DNA of 64,000 bases from Clostridium weizhouense (GTDB lineage Bacteria; Bacillota; Clostridia; Clostridiales; Clostridiaceae), in the NCBI RefSeq assembly GCF_019431045.1, contig NZ_JAHXPT010000013.1, forward strand, positions 1 to 64,000. Reading direction: 5' to 3'. Below, piece after piece: positions 29,421 to 38,222 of the stretch. Each line of letters begins with the position of its first letter. Within the stretch, counting starts at the first letter, position 1. The position numbers and the translations under genes were made by a program. Under the pieces are notes generated by a model. The model saw nothing but the letters and a program-made list of their open reading frames with translations. It did no database searches and was not told where the DNA came from.

Positions 29421-30299
29421 ATGCTTGCTAGATCTGGAAAAGAACTTTTAGAAATATGTGAAAAAGATAATATTACTTTAAGTGAATATGCAATAATATG
29501 CGAAATCGAAGAAAAAGAAGTAACAAGAGAAGAAGTTATAGAAAAGATGAAAAAAAATCTAAATGTCATGATTTCTGCAGCTAATGAAGGTATGAAAAAG
29601 GAAGTATATTCAGTAAGTGGTTTGATAGGTGGAGATGGACATAAATTATATAATTATGCTAAGAACGGAAAGACTCTTACAGGAAGAGCAACAACAATGG
29701 CAATGGCAATGGCTCTTTCCTCATCTGAAGTTAATGCTTCTATGGGAAAGATAGTTGCATGTCCTACAGCTGGTTCATGTGGTATTTTACCAGCTGTAAT
29801 ATTATCAGCAGGGCAAGAACTCGGATTAGATCAAGATGAACTTTTAAAAGGGTTATTTGCAGCAGCTGCTGTAGGCATGATTATTGGAATGAATGCTACT
29901 TTATCAGGAGCAGAAGGTGGATGTCAGGCAGAGTGTGGTTCTGCTTCAGCAATGGGAACAGCAGCAGTAGTTGAGATGATGGGTGGAACACCAAAGATGA
30001 GTTTAGATGCTGCATCAATAATACTACAAAATATTTTAGGATTAGTATGTGATCCAGTAGCAGGACTTGTAGAAATTCCTTGTGCCAAAAGAAATGCTCA
30101 AGGTGCTATAACTGCTTTATGTACAGCAGATATGGTGATGGCAGGTGTAAAAGCTAAAATACCTTTTGATGATTCAGTAACAGCTATGTATAAGGTTGGA
30201 AAAAGTTTACCATCAGCTCTTAGAGAAACAGCTCTAGGTGGTATTGCAGTAACTAAAGAAGGTTTGAGACTTAAAGAACAAGTTTTTGGAAAAGAATAA
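29421..30299 (+). CDS. sdaAA: L-serine dehydratase, iron-sulfur dependent, alpha subunit
   Basis: The 292-residue catalytic subunit binds a 4Fe-4S cluster through cysteines in CPTAGSCGILPA, CDPVAGLVE and IPCAKRN, and GGCQAECGSA is also conserved. The ATG at 29421 has AAGGAAGG 8 nt upstream; the in-frame GTG at 29412 overlaps that site. One base separates it from sdaAB, so the two are coupled. Confidence 0.93.
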   Translation: MLARSGKELLEICEKDNITLSEYAIICEIEEKEVTREEVIEKMKKNLNVMISAANEGMKKEVYSVSGLIGGDGHKLYNYAKNGKTLTGRATTMAMAMALSSSEVNASMGKIVACPTAGSCGILPAVILSAGQELGLDQDELLKGLFAAAAVGMIIGMNATLSGAEGGCQAECGSASAMGTAAVVEMMGGTPKMSLDAASIILQNILGLVCDPVAGLVEIPCAKRNAQGAITALCTADMVMAGVKAKIPFDDSVTAMYKVGKSLPSALRETALGGIAVTKEGLRLKEQVFGKE

Positions 30300-30418
30300 A
30301 GATAAGTATGTTTTAAAATACATTAATGGGAAAATCTATATTAATAATATATTTATTACTTGACGAATAAGAATTAAAGGTATAAGCTTTAAATTGTAAA
30401 AGATAATTTAATAATTTT

Positions 30419-30516
30419 ATAACTAGGGGAGCCAATATTTTGGCTGAGATTGGAAAGACTGATTTCCTGGACTCTTATAACCTGATTTGGTTAATACCAA
30501 CGTAGGGAAGTACACT
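30419..30516 (+). ncRNA. TPP riboswitch (THI box)
   Basis: The conserved core is visible in order: GGGGAGCC, GGCTGAGA, GGACTCTTATAACCTGAT, GGTTAATACCAACG and TAGGGAAGTACA. It binds thiamine pyrophosphate. The intrinsic terminator 20 nt downstream indicates transcriptional attenuation of the thiW-D-C-M-E operon. Confidence 0.95.
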
Positions 30517-30536
30517 AAATAATGCGTAGTATATTT

Positions 30537-30563
30537 ATGTAGCCCTTGGGCTACATTTTTTTT
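30537..30563 (+). terminator. Expression-platform terminator of the TPP riboswitch
   Basis: ATGTAGCCC-TT-GGGCTACAT is a perfect nine-pair hairpin followed by eight T. It should form when TPP is bound. Confidence 0.93.
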
Positions 30564-30590
30564 ATTCCAAAATAAGTAATTAATTAAAGT

Positions 30591-30810
30591 TATGTTTTAA
30601 AACCATGTTGATATTGTAGTATAAAGCTCATGGACAGAGGAATTTACTTTAAGAACTCTAAAATAAAGCTTAGTCCAATTAATGCATGCTCCCAATCAAA
30701 GATTGCTGACAAGCAATTAATTGTACAAATCTTTATTAAGAGTTCTAAAAAGCAAATTCCAATGCCAATTCGCCCTTATACTAGAATATCAACATTCACT
30801 TAAAATATAG
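30591..30810. repeat. Family A element, copy A7 (full length)
   Basis: Arms starting TATGTTTTAAAACC and ending ACTTAAAATATAG enclose CTCATGGACAGAGG, an inner AAGAACTCT...AGAGTTCT inverted repeat with ATGCATGCTCCCAATCAAAG, and the AAATTCCAATGCC core. It lies between the riboswitch terminator and thiW. Confidence 0.8.
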
Positions 30811-30840
30811 AATTAATTAAAATTTAGTGCAGTTTCATTA

Positions 30841-30890
30841 CGTTAGGCACATGAAAGTAAAATAATAGACCAAAGATGTGCATTAAATAA
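30841..30890. repeat. Family D fragment
   Basis: GTTAGGCACATGAAAGTAAA and AGATGTGCATTAA resemble the ends of the family D elements at 25369 and 34739, shortened and diverged. Confidence 0.35.
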
Positions 30891-30919
30891 AAAAATGAAA
30901 GGAGGAATAAAAAAATATT

Positions 30920-31438
30920 ATGAATGAAAAAAACAAGACACAAAAAATTGCATTAAGTGGAATTTTGATAGCAATAGCAACCTTTTTCGGAACATTTTCA
31001 ATTCCAATAGGAGTAGCAAAAATATCTCCAATTCAGCACTTTGTAAATGTAATTGGAGCAATAGTTTTAGGCCCAATTTATGCTTTAGCAAATGCATTTA
31101 TTACATCATTAATAAGAAATATTTTAGGCACAGGTAGTTTATTAGCATTCCCAGGAAGTATGATAGGCGCATTTTTAGCAGGAATTCTTTATAAAAAATT
31201 TAGGGAAAAATTCGTAGCTGTAATTGGTGAAGTAATAGGAACTGGAATATTAGGTGCTTTAGTAGCTTATCCGATAGCAGCAGTGCTTTTAGGAAAAGAA
31301 GTAGCATTATTGGTATATGTTATACCATTTACTTTTAGTTGTAGTGCGGGAGCGATTATTGCTTATATGTTTTTAAAAATTCCTGTGATAGAAAAATATT
31401 TAATGACTAATGAAAATATAAAATCACAAAGTATTTAG
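30920..31438 (+). CDS. thiW: ECF transporter S component ThiW (thiazole precursor uptake)
   Basis: The 172-residue integral membrane protein has about five or six TM segments. The conserved GVAKISPIQHFVNVIGAIVLGP and NAFITSLIRNILGTGSLLAFPGSMIGA regions are characteristic of ThiW. It binds a thiamine precursor, probably hydroxyethylthiazole, and works with a shared ECF energizing module encoded elsewhere. It is the first gene under the TPP riboswitch. GGAGG precedes the ATG. Confidence 0.9.
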   Translation: MNEKNKTQKIALSGILIAIATFFGTFSIPIGVAKISPIQHFVNVIGAIVLGPIYALANAFITSLIRNILGTGSLLAFPGSMIGAFLAGILYKKFREKFVAVIGEVIGTGILGALVAYPIAAVLLGKEVALLVYVIPFTFSCSAGAIIAYMFLKIPVIEKYLMTNENIKSQSI

Positions 31439-31447
31439 AAAAAAAGT

Positions 31448-31543
31448 TGTGTTTTCAAATAGTGTTGATATATCAGTAAAAAACAAATTTTAATTACAGA
31501 TGGTTATTATACTTTATAAGAACAACATTTATTAAAAAGATAG
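31448..31543. repeat. Family A element, copy A8 (degenerate)
   Basis: GTGTTTTCAAATAGTGTTGATAT at the left and CAACATTTATTAAAAAGATAG at the right match the family arms with many changes, and the core reads CAAATTTTAATTAC. It separates thiW and thiD. Confidence 0.5.
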
Positions 31544-31565
31544 ATTAGAAAGAAGAGGAGAAAAA

Positions 31566-32372
31566 ATGTTTAGAGCACTTACAATTGCTGGATCTGATAG
31601 TTGTGGAGGAGCTGGGATTCAGGCAGACTTAAAAGCATTTTCAGCTAATGGGGTTTATGGTATGAGTGTTATAACAGCAATAACAGCTCAAAATACGATG
31701 GGTGTCTTTGGAATTCAAGATATAAGTCCAGAGATGATTGAATCACAGATTGATGTAATTTTTGAAGATATTAGAGTAGATGCTATAAAAATAGGAATGG
31801 TATCAAAAATTGAATCTATAAAAGCTATATCAAATTCATTAAGAAAGATAGAAAATTTACCAACAGTTATTTTGGATCCAGTAATGGTTTCTAAAAGTGG
31901 ATTTAATTTATTATCAGAGGATGCTAAAGATACTTTAATTAAAGAATTATTTCCATTGATTACATTATTAACACCTAATTTGCCGGAAGCAGAAGAAATT
32001 TTAAGGATAAAAATAAAAGATTTAGAAGACATGAAAGAAGCAGCAAAAAAACTTAGAGAATTGGGACCTAGATGTGTACTGATTAAAGGTGGACATTTAG
32101 AAAATGAAGCAACTGATTTATTGTTTGATGGTGAGAAGTTTATTTTTTTACCACAAGAAAGAATAAATACTAATCATACTCATGGAACAGGCTGTACATT
32201 GTCATCTGCTATAGCTGCTAATTTAGCTAAAGGAATGAATATTGAAGATGCAGTTAAAGAAGGCAAAAGGTACATAACATGTGCGATAAAACATGGATTT
32301 GAACTTGGAAAAGGTGTTGGACCCACTAATCATTTTTATGAACTTTATAAAAAAGCTGGAATGTTAAAGTAA
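31566..32372 (+). CDS. thiD: Hydroxymethylpyrimidine/phosphomethylpyrimidine kinase
   Basis: The 268-residue ribokinase-fold enzyme phosphorylates the thiamine pyrimidine precursor twice. IAGSDSCGGAGIQADLK at the N-terminus and HTHGTGCTLSSAIAANLA (anion hole and catalytic base) are intact. The stop codon and perhaps the last codons lie in sequence shared with a family A half element that follows at once. GAGGAG precedes the ATG. Confidence 0.94.
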   Translation: MFRALTIAGSDSCGGAGIQADLKAFSANGVYGMSVITAITAQNTMGVFGIQDISPEMIESQIDVIFEDIRVDAIKIGMVSKIESIKAISNSLRKIENLPTVILDPVMVSKSGFNLLSEDAKDTLIKELFPLITLLTPNLPEAEEILRIKIKDLEDMKEAAKKLRELGPRCVLIKGGHLENEATDLLFDGEKFIFLPQERINTNHTHGTGCTLSSAIAANLAKGMNIEDAVKEGKRYITCAIKHGFELGKGVGPTNHFYELYKKAGMLK

Positions 32373-32427
32373 ATTCCAATGCCAGTTCAGGCTTATACTA
32401 CAATATTAACACTGTTTTAAAAGGTAG
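32369..32427. repeat. Family A element, copy A9 (right half only)
   Basis: GTAAATTCCAATGCCAGTTC, then CTTATACTACAATATTAACA and TTTTAAAAGGTAG, match the right half of copy A10. The left arm is missing and the element joins the thiD coding sequence at its TAA. Confidence 0.7.
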
Positions 32428-32578
32428 ACTAAATTAAAGTACAGTTCAAGAATAAAAAAATCATAAAGACTGTGTATGTGGAAAACTTTTCCACAATATA
32501 CTTCTTCGAATGTCTGTGAGAAAAATATGCCAAACAAATATATTTTATAAATTTTTAATATTAACGGAGGAATTTAAG

Positions 32579-33895
32579 ATGAATTATAAAACTCAAATGG
32601 AAGCGGCAAAAAAAGGGATTATTACTAAAGAAATGAAGATAGTAGCTTCTAAGGAAAATATTTCAGAAGAAAAATTAATTAAACTTTTAGCAGAAGGAAA
32701 GGTAGTTATACCAGCTAATGTTAATCATAAATCACTTAGTCCAGAGGGAATTGGGGATGGACTTAGAACTAAGGTAAACGTAAACTTGGGTATTTCAGGA
32801 GATTCAATTGATTACTGTAGAGAAATGGAAAAGGTAAAATTAGCAATTGATTTTGGTGCAGAAGCTATAATGGATTTAAGCAATTATGGAAAGACACAAG
32901 AATTTAGAGAAAAACTTATTGAATATTCTCCAGCAATGATTGGTACAGTCCCAATGTATGATGCAGTTGGATATCTTGAAAAAGATCTTTTAGATATAAA
33001 AGCAGAAGATTTTCTTAATGTAGTTAGACAACATGCAAAACAAGGTGTAGATTTTGTAACTATTCACGCTGGAATTAATAAAAGAACAATTTCTTTATTT
33101 AAAGAAGATAAAAGAAGAATGAATATTGTATCTAGAGGAGGATCTTTATTATTTGCTTGGATGGAAATGACAGGGAACGAAAATCCATTTTATGAATACT
33201 ACGATGAGTTATTAGAAATCCTTAGAGAATATGATGTTACAGTAAGTCTTGGAGATGCTATGAGACCAGGATGTCTTGATGATTCTACAGATGCAGGACA
33301 AGTCGCAGAGCTTATAGAGTTAGGTCTTTTAACAAAGAGAGCATGGGAAAAAGATGTACAAGTTATGATTGAAGGACCAGGTCATATGGCAATGAATGAA
33401 ATTGCAGCTAACATGCAAATTGAAAAAAGATTATGTCATGGAGCACCTTTTTATGTACTTGGACCATTAGTTACTGATATAGCTCCAGGATATGATCATA
33501 TTACATCAGCTATTGGTGGAGCTATTGCAGCAACACATGGAGCAAATTTCCTTTGTTATGTAACTCCAGCTGAACATTTAAGACTTCCAGATTTATCTGA
33601 TGTTAGAGAAGGAATTATTGCATCAAAGATTGCAGCACATGCAGCAGATATAGCTAATGGACTTCCAGGGGCAAGAGATAGGGATAATAAAATGGCAGAT
33701 GCTCGTCAAAAACTTGATTGGGAAGAAATGTTTAAGATTGCTATTGACGGAGAAAAAGCTAAGGAATATTTTGAAAGTGTTCCACCAGAAGATAAGCATA
33801 GTTGTTCTATGTGTGGAAAAATGTGTGCAGTAAGAACTACAAATAGAATATTAAATGGTGAAAAAGTTGAACTTTTACAAAATGAGGTTAAATAA
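32579..33895 (+). CDS. thiC: Phosphomethylpyrimidine synthase
   Basis: The 438-residue radical-SAM enzyme converts aminoimidazole ribotide to HMP phosphate. The C-terminal CSMCGKMC carries the three cluster cysteines with CX2CX3C spacing (long ThiC forms use CX2CX4C). [24 protein letters not shown] and [15 protein letters not shown]-like regions are present. The ATG at 32579 has CGGAGG upstream; an earlier in-frame start at 32510 lacks support. A TGTGGAAAA/TTTTCCACA palindrome at 32477-32494 lies in the gap before it. Confidence 0.94.
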   Translation: MNYKTQMEAAKKGIITKEMKIVASKENISEEKLIKLLAEGKVVIPANVNHKSLSPEGIGDGLRTKVNVNLGISGDSIDYCREMEKVKLAIDFGAEAIMDLSNYGKTQEFREKLIEYSPAMIGTVPMYDAVGYLEKDLLDIKAEDFLNVVRQHAKQGVDFVTIHAGINKRTISLFKEDKRRMNIVSRGGSLLFAWMEMTGNENPFYEYYDELLEILREYDVTVSLGDAMRPGCLDDSTDAGQVAELIELGLLTKRAWEKDVQVMIEGPGHMAMNEIAANMQIEKRLCHGAPFYVLGPLVTDIAPGYDHITSAIGGAIAATHGANFLCYVTPAEHLRLPDLSDVREGIIASKIAAHAADIANGLPGARDRDNKMADARQKLDWEEMFKIAIDGEKAKEYFESVPPEDKHSCSMCGKMCAVRTTNRILNGEKVELLQNEVK

Positions 33896-33897
33896 TC

Positions 33898-34728
33898 ATG
33901 GGTAAGGAAATAGTTAAAAAAGTTTGTGAATTATTAAAAGATGTTAGAAATCAAAAACCTCTTGTCCATAATATAACAAATTATGTTACAGTTAATGATT
34001 GTGCTAACATACTGCTTGCAATGGGTGTATCACCAATTATGGCTGATGATATTAAAGAATCAGCTGATATTACTAAAATTTCAGATGCACTTGTAATAAA
34101 TATAGGTACATTAAATGAAAGAACAATTGAATCTATGATTGCATCTGGTAAGAAAGCAAATGAATTAAATATTCCAGTAGTTTTTGATCCAGTAGGTTCA
34201 GGTGCATCTGAATTCAGAAATTCAACTACTAAAAGAATACTAGAAGAAGTAAGAATCGATGTTTTACGTGGTAACATGTCTGAAATTAAATTTATAAGTG
34301 GATTAGAATCTACTACTAAAGGTGTTGATGCTTCTGAAAGTGATATGAAAAGTGGAAATGAAGAAGGAATTAATGTAGCTAAAAATTTAGCCAATAAACT
34401 TAATTGTATTGTAGCAATTACAGGGGTAACAGATATAGTATCTGATGGAAAACGTACTGTTATGCTTGCAAATGGAACTAAAATGCTTGCAAATGTTACG
34501 GGAACAGGATGTATGACAAGCGCTTTAATTGGAGGAGCTTGTGGAGCAACTAATGATTATTTTATAGGAGCAATTGCAGGGATTGTTTCTATGGGAATAG
34601 CAGGAGAGATTTCTTTTGAAAAATCAGGAGAAATAGGGCTTGGAAGTTTTAGAGTTGGAATTATAGATGCTATAAGTAATATGAATTCTGACGTAATTAT
34701 AAATATGGTAAAAGTTCAAGAAATATAA
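33898..34728 (+). CDS. thiM: Hydroxyethylthiazole kinase
   Basis: The 276-residue kinase salvages thiazole by phosphorylation. NITNYVTVNDCANILLAMG (substrate), FDPVGSGAS and NVTGTGCMTSALIG (catalytic cysteine and anion hole) are visible. It starts 2 bp after thiC, with GAGG in the thiC tail. Together with ThiW it forms a thiazole uptake and salvage route. Confidence 0.94.
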   Translation: MGKEIVKKVCELLKDVRNQKPLVHNITNYVTVNDCANILLAMGVSPIMADDIKESADITKISDALVINIGTLNERTIESMIASGKKANELNIPVVFDPVGSGASEFRNSTTKRILEEVRIDVLRGNMSEIKFISGLESTTKGVDASESDMKSGNEEGINVAKNLANKLNCIVAITGVTDIVSDGKRTVMLANGTKMLANVTGTGCMTSALIGGACGATNDYFIGAIAGIVSMGIAGEISFEKSGEIGLGSFRVGIIDAISNMNSDVIINMVKVQEI

Positions 34729-34738
34729 AAATTAATAA

Positions 34739-34808
34739 TTAAGGCATATGAAAAAATAATAATCCTAATATAGATTCCATAAGGGTTAGTTACTTTCATA
34801 TGTCTTAA
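34739..34808. repeat. Family D palindromic element, copy D2
   Basis: TTAAGGCATATGAAA and TTTCATATGTCTTAA are inverted terminal repeats, with ATCCTAA/TTAGTTA-like internal pairing. It follows the thiM stop by 10 bp. Confidence 0.6.
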
Positions 34809-34818
34809 TAAAGTTTGG

Positions 34819-35171
34819 CTATGTTTTAAGTGGATGTTGATATTATAGTATAAAGCTCATGGACAGAGCTGAAATAAGAAACTTGACTCATATATATTCG
34901 TCCAGTAAGTTCGAGGGACAAAATATGAAATTTTGACTCTCACTTAAGAACTCTAAAATAAAACTTAGTCCAATTAATGCATGCTCCCAATCAAAGATTG
35001 ATGACAAGCAATTAATTGTAAGATTAAAAGGAAACTCGACTCATGTACATTCGCTGAGTAAGTTCAAGTAACAAAATATAAAATTTTGACTTTCACTTAA
35101 GAGTTCTAAAAAGTAAATTCCAATGCCAGTTCGCCCTTATACTATAATATCAACACTATTTTAAAATGTAG
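34819..35171. repeat. Family A element, copy A10 (largest, modular)
   Basis: The terminal arms (CTATGTTTTAAGTGGATGTT and AACACTATTTTAAAATGTAG) enclose two diverged direct copies of the module around GAAACTCGACTCATGTACAT, plus the module around ATGCATGCTCCCAATCAAAG and the AAATTCCAATGCC core. It separates thiM and thiE. No long ORF is inside. Confidence 0.8.
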
Positions 35172-35219
35172 CCTAGAATTAAAGAATAGAATAATAAATT
35201 ACAAGGAGAATAAAGAGGA

Positions 35220-35852
35220 ATGAAACCTAAAATAGATTATAGTATTTATCTTGTAACAGATAGGGACTTAATGAGTACTGATACATTAGAAGAAGCAGTA
35301 GAAGAGGCCATTAAAGGAGGATGTACTTTAGTGCAATTAAGGGAAAAGGAATGTACATCACTTGATTTTTATAATACTGCTTTAAATATAAAAAAAATAA
35401 CTGATAAATATAATATACTCTTAATAATAAATGATAGATTTGATATTGCAATGGCGGTAGATGCAGCTGGAGTTCATGTAGGACAAAGTGATATACCATC
35501 AAGTGTGATAAGAAATATTATAGGAAATAATAAAATCATTGGAGTTTCAGCTAGTTCATTAGAAGAAGCACTTAAAGCAGAAAAGGATGGAGCGGATTAT
35601 TTAGGGGTTGGTGCAATGTATGCAACAGGAACTAAAAAAGATGCAAATAAAACATCAATAGATGAATTGAAAAAAATAAGATCAAATGTATCAATTCCTA
35701 TTGTAGTAATAGGAGGAATAAATAAAGAAAGAGTTAAAGATTTTAAGGATACTAATATTGATGGACTATCAATTATATCAGCAATTATAGCTCAGAAAGA
35801 TATTAAAAAAGCTACAAGAGAATTAAAAGAATTATTTCTAGAAATAAAATAA
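35220..35852 (+). CDS. thiE: Thiamine-phosphate synthase
   Basis: The 210-residue TIM-barrel enzyme joins HMP pyrophosphate and thiazole phosphate. [43 protein letters not shown]-like and [10 protein letters not shown] segments match. It is the last gene of the riboswitch-controlled operon. AAGGAG and GAGG lie before the ATG. Confidence 0.94.
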   Translation: MKPKIDYSIYLVTDRDLMSTDTLEEAVEEAIKGGCTLVQLREKECTSLDFYNTALNIKKITDKYNILLIINDRFDIAMAVDAAGVHVGQSDIPSSVIRNIIGNNKIIGVSASSLEEALKAEKDGADYLGVGAMYATGTKKDANKTSIDELKKIRSNVSIPIVVIGGINKERVKDFKDTNIDGLSIISAIIAQKDIKKATRELKELFLEIK

Positions 35853-35866
35853 TTTAGAATTATTTA

Positions 35867-35899
35867 AGGAGAACCATACCATAAGTAAATGCGGTTTTT
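35867..35899 (+). repeat. Half-hairpin resembling the terminator at 53427-53474
   Basis: GGAGAACCATACCATAAGTA and the following ATGCGGTTTTTA match 28 of 31 positions of 53441-53472. At that site the sequence is the right half of a complete terminator. Here the left arm is absent. Confidence 0.6.
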
Positions 35900-35916
35900 A
35901 CTAAAATTATACAATT

Positions 35917-35958
35917 AAAATGCAATATCATACTTTGTATGGTGTTGCATTTTAATAA
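35917..35958. terminator. Bidirectional terminator after thiE
   Basis: AAAATGCAATATCATAC and GTATGGTGTTGCATTTT pair (one G-U) around TTT, flanked by A and T tracts. It separates convergent thiE and the membrane protein gene. Confidence 0.85.
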
Positions 35959-35970
35959 CTAACTAAATTT

Positions 35971-37911
35971 TTACTTAATTGGATTGAAACGAATGTATTT
36001 AGTTAAAGATTGGTCTATGTTATTTTTTGAAGGCATAATAGCGATTATAAATGACTTTGTAAATTCTATCATAAAAGAAAGATACATAAGATTTGTAATA
36101 AATTTAGCTAATGTTATGCTGTGGGATATTTTTAACACAATACCTCCAAAAATTAGCAATGGTATTCCTGAGAAACCTAGAAGAAAAGTTAAGATAACAC
36201 AATCTTTAATATGTTTAGTTCTCATTTTTTTACTTGCTATTGAAGTATCAAAGCCAACAAGTTTACATAGAAAAGTGCATACAATTATTATATAGTAATA
36301 TTTCATAAATATATTTATCAAAGAATTACTTGTTGATATTTGTAATGAATCTGTGAGTGTACTATAAATAATTATAAAAATTGAATTACCATATAAAAAG
36401 ATAGAGGCATAATGTCTTGTGTGCTTAAGTGTGTTATATTTTGGCTTAGATAAATCTATTGATAGGGATATACAGATGGATAATGAAACAGCAAATAGCC
36501 ATATAAGGATAAATAGTTTTATATAGATATTTATTTTATCAATAGATGGTAAAAAAATATACAAATAATAAATGAATAAAAAGAAGTAGTTTACTGATAT
36601 TGTTGAACTTAAATTAATAGCATCATTTTCCTTTAATCCAACAGAGTATCTGTTATTATTAAATAATTTAATAATAGAGTCTAAAACTGTTATTCCGCAT
36701 ATTATCATAAATGTTATAGCCAATGTATTATAGATAGGGATGAGACTAAATACCCCTGAGATAAAATCATTAATAGTTATATTTCTATATACTAATAATG
36801 CACTGCAAAGAGGCGTAATAATTGAAATTGTTGTTCCAATACAAATTTCATGAAAGGTTAATTTGTTATAATATTCTCCAACTATTATTTTATATAAAAA
36901 TTGACCTATTTTTTTACCGAAAATTAGTGTGAAAATATCATAAATATCATTAACTTTAATGAATGTGTGCTTATTTTGCAATTTATACATAAGAGGAATC
37001 ATAATCCTTCCAAGATATATGATTAATATTTCTAAGCTTAAAATCATTATTGGAATAGAAATTATATAATTAAAGTTACTAAATTCATTTTTATAATAGA
37101 TTAAAATAAATTCAATAATAATAAGTATTATAGGAAGATAGTATTGTTTAATTGGAAAAGCTACAGTGCTTTTTTTAATATTTTCCAAAATATAATTTAT
37201 ACATGCAATCATAATGTGAATGACAATCATTAAAAATAAAGCTGAAAAAAATTTATTCCATATGAAGGAGATACCACCATTTTTCATTAGTATAACAGAT
37301 GTAATTGATAATGCTATAAATGGAATAACTTCATATTTGATAAACCTTTTGACAATAGGTACATAATAAAATGGAACAACGCAAATTAGCCATGATATAA
37401 AATAAGTTGCTAATCCGTTATTATTTTTAAGGATAGGAGTCATAAAAAAACTTAATGCTCCAAATACGACTCCATATAATAATTTAAATTTATCAATTTG
37501 TGGCATAATAATAGTTCCTGAAAAGATTAAAATAGCCAAGGATAACCATAAACCGCTCCACATATCATAGTCTATTGTTAATAAAATTAATGCAAGAATA
37601 CCAACTGATACGATAAGTAACTGTATTATAACATCCTTATTCAATTTAAACGCAACATCTGGAATAGGGATTTTATTTAATACAACACCTAATCCTCTAA
37701 AAATGATTGGGAGAAGTATTATCAATAGAGCCCAGTATTTTAGGTTTATCAATATTATTATTGGAGAAATAAAAGTAACACATATAAGACTTATAATAAT
37801 TGAAAATTTTGATGTTTTTTTAATAATTTTATTTGGGTGAAATATTAATAATGCTAATATTGGAGATAATAGCATCACTAAAAAAATTAATTTATTTGAA
37901 ATTAAAATCAT
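35971..37911 (-). CDS. Large polytopic membrane protein of unknown function
   Basis: The 646-residue product is mostly hydrophobic, with roughly 16-18 predicted TM segments and a charged loop near 310-350 (MYKLQNKHTFIKVNDIYDI). I see no catalytic motif, no signal peptide, and no transporter signature I can name. It resembles the very hydrophobic exporters or polymer-synthesis proteins of clostridia only in shape. It lies alone between thiE and the mobile region. Confidence 0.55.
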   Translation of the reverse strand: MILISNKLIFLVMLLSPILALLIFHPNKIIKKTSKFSIIISLICVTFISPIIILINLKYWALLIILLPIIFRGLGVVLNKIPIPDVAFKLNKDVIIQLLIVSVGILALILLTIDYDMWSGLWLSLAILIFSGTIIMPQIDKFKLLYGVVFGALSFFMTPILKNNNGLATYFISWLICVVPFYYVPIVKRFIKYEVIPFIALSITSVILMKNGGISFIWNKFFSALFLMIVIHIMIACINYILENIKKSTVAFPIKQYYLPIILIIIEFILIYYKNEFSNFNYIISIPIMILSLEILIIYLGRIMIPLMYKLQNKHTFIKVNDIYDIFTLIFGKKIGQFLYKIIVGEYYNKLTFHEICIGTTISIITPLCSALLVYRNITINDFISGVFSLIPIYNTLAITFMIICGITVLDSIIKLFNNNRYSVGLKENDAINLSSTISVNYFFLFIYYLYIFLPSIDKINIYIKLFILIWLFAVSLSICISLSIDLSKPKYNTLKHTRHYASIFLYGNSIFIIIYSTLTDSLQISTSNSLINIFMKYYYIIIVCTFLCKLVGFDTSIASKKMRTKHIKDCVILTFLLGFSGIPLLIFGGIVLKISHSITLAKFITNLMYLSFMIEFTKSFIIAIMPSKNNIDQSLTKYIRFNPIK

Positions 37912-38013
37912 ATAAAATTCTCCTTAGTATATAATTTTCTTATTTATATAATTGATTTATTGAGTAAACTTAAATAATTTAATATTAAAGTTTTATAACT
38001 GTATTAGGTATTT

Positions 38014-38179
38014 AAGTTTAAATTAAGCATTAACTTTAAAGGAAATATAGGGTTTTAAGTTCAAAAGTTAATTTATACATTTGACTAAGGCAAGATAAAT
38101 CAACGATATTTTAAATGAATAAATTAAGATTTAATATTAAAACCCTATAAGTTTTCCTTTAAAGTTAATTGTTAAACTT
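38014..38179. repeat. Family C palindromic element
   Basis: AAGTTTAA, then TTAACTTTAAAGGAAA and TATAGGGTTTTAA at the left, are mirrored at the right by TTAAAACCCTATA, TTTCCTTTAAAGTTAA and TTAAACTT. The arms are about 44 bp and the spacer about 80 bp. It fills the 311-bp gap at the left edge of the mobile region. Confidence 0.65.
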
Positions 38180-38222
38180 ATGAATAAATTTTTAGATAAT
38201 GGACAGAATTTAGAGTAACAAA

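Noticed and set aside
30841-30919. Second riboswitch upstream of thiW
   Set aside because: The sequence matches only the ends of the family D repeat and has no THI-box core.
34819-35171. CRISPR array
   Set aside because: The internal repeats are few, diverged and irregularly spaced, the arms are inverted, and no cas genes are present.
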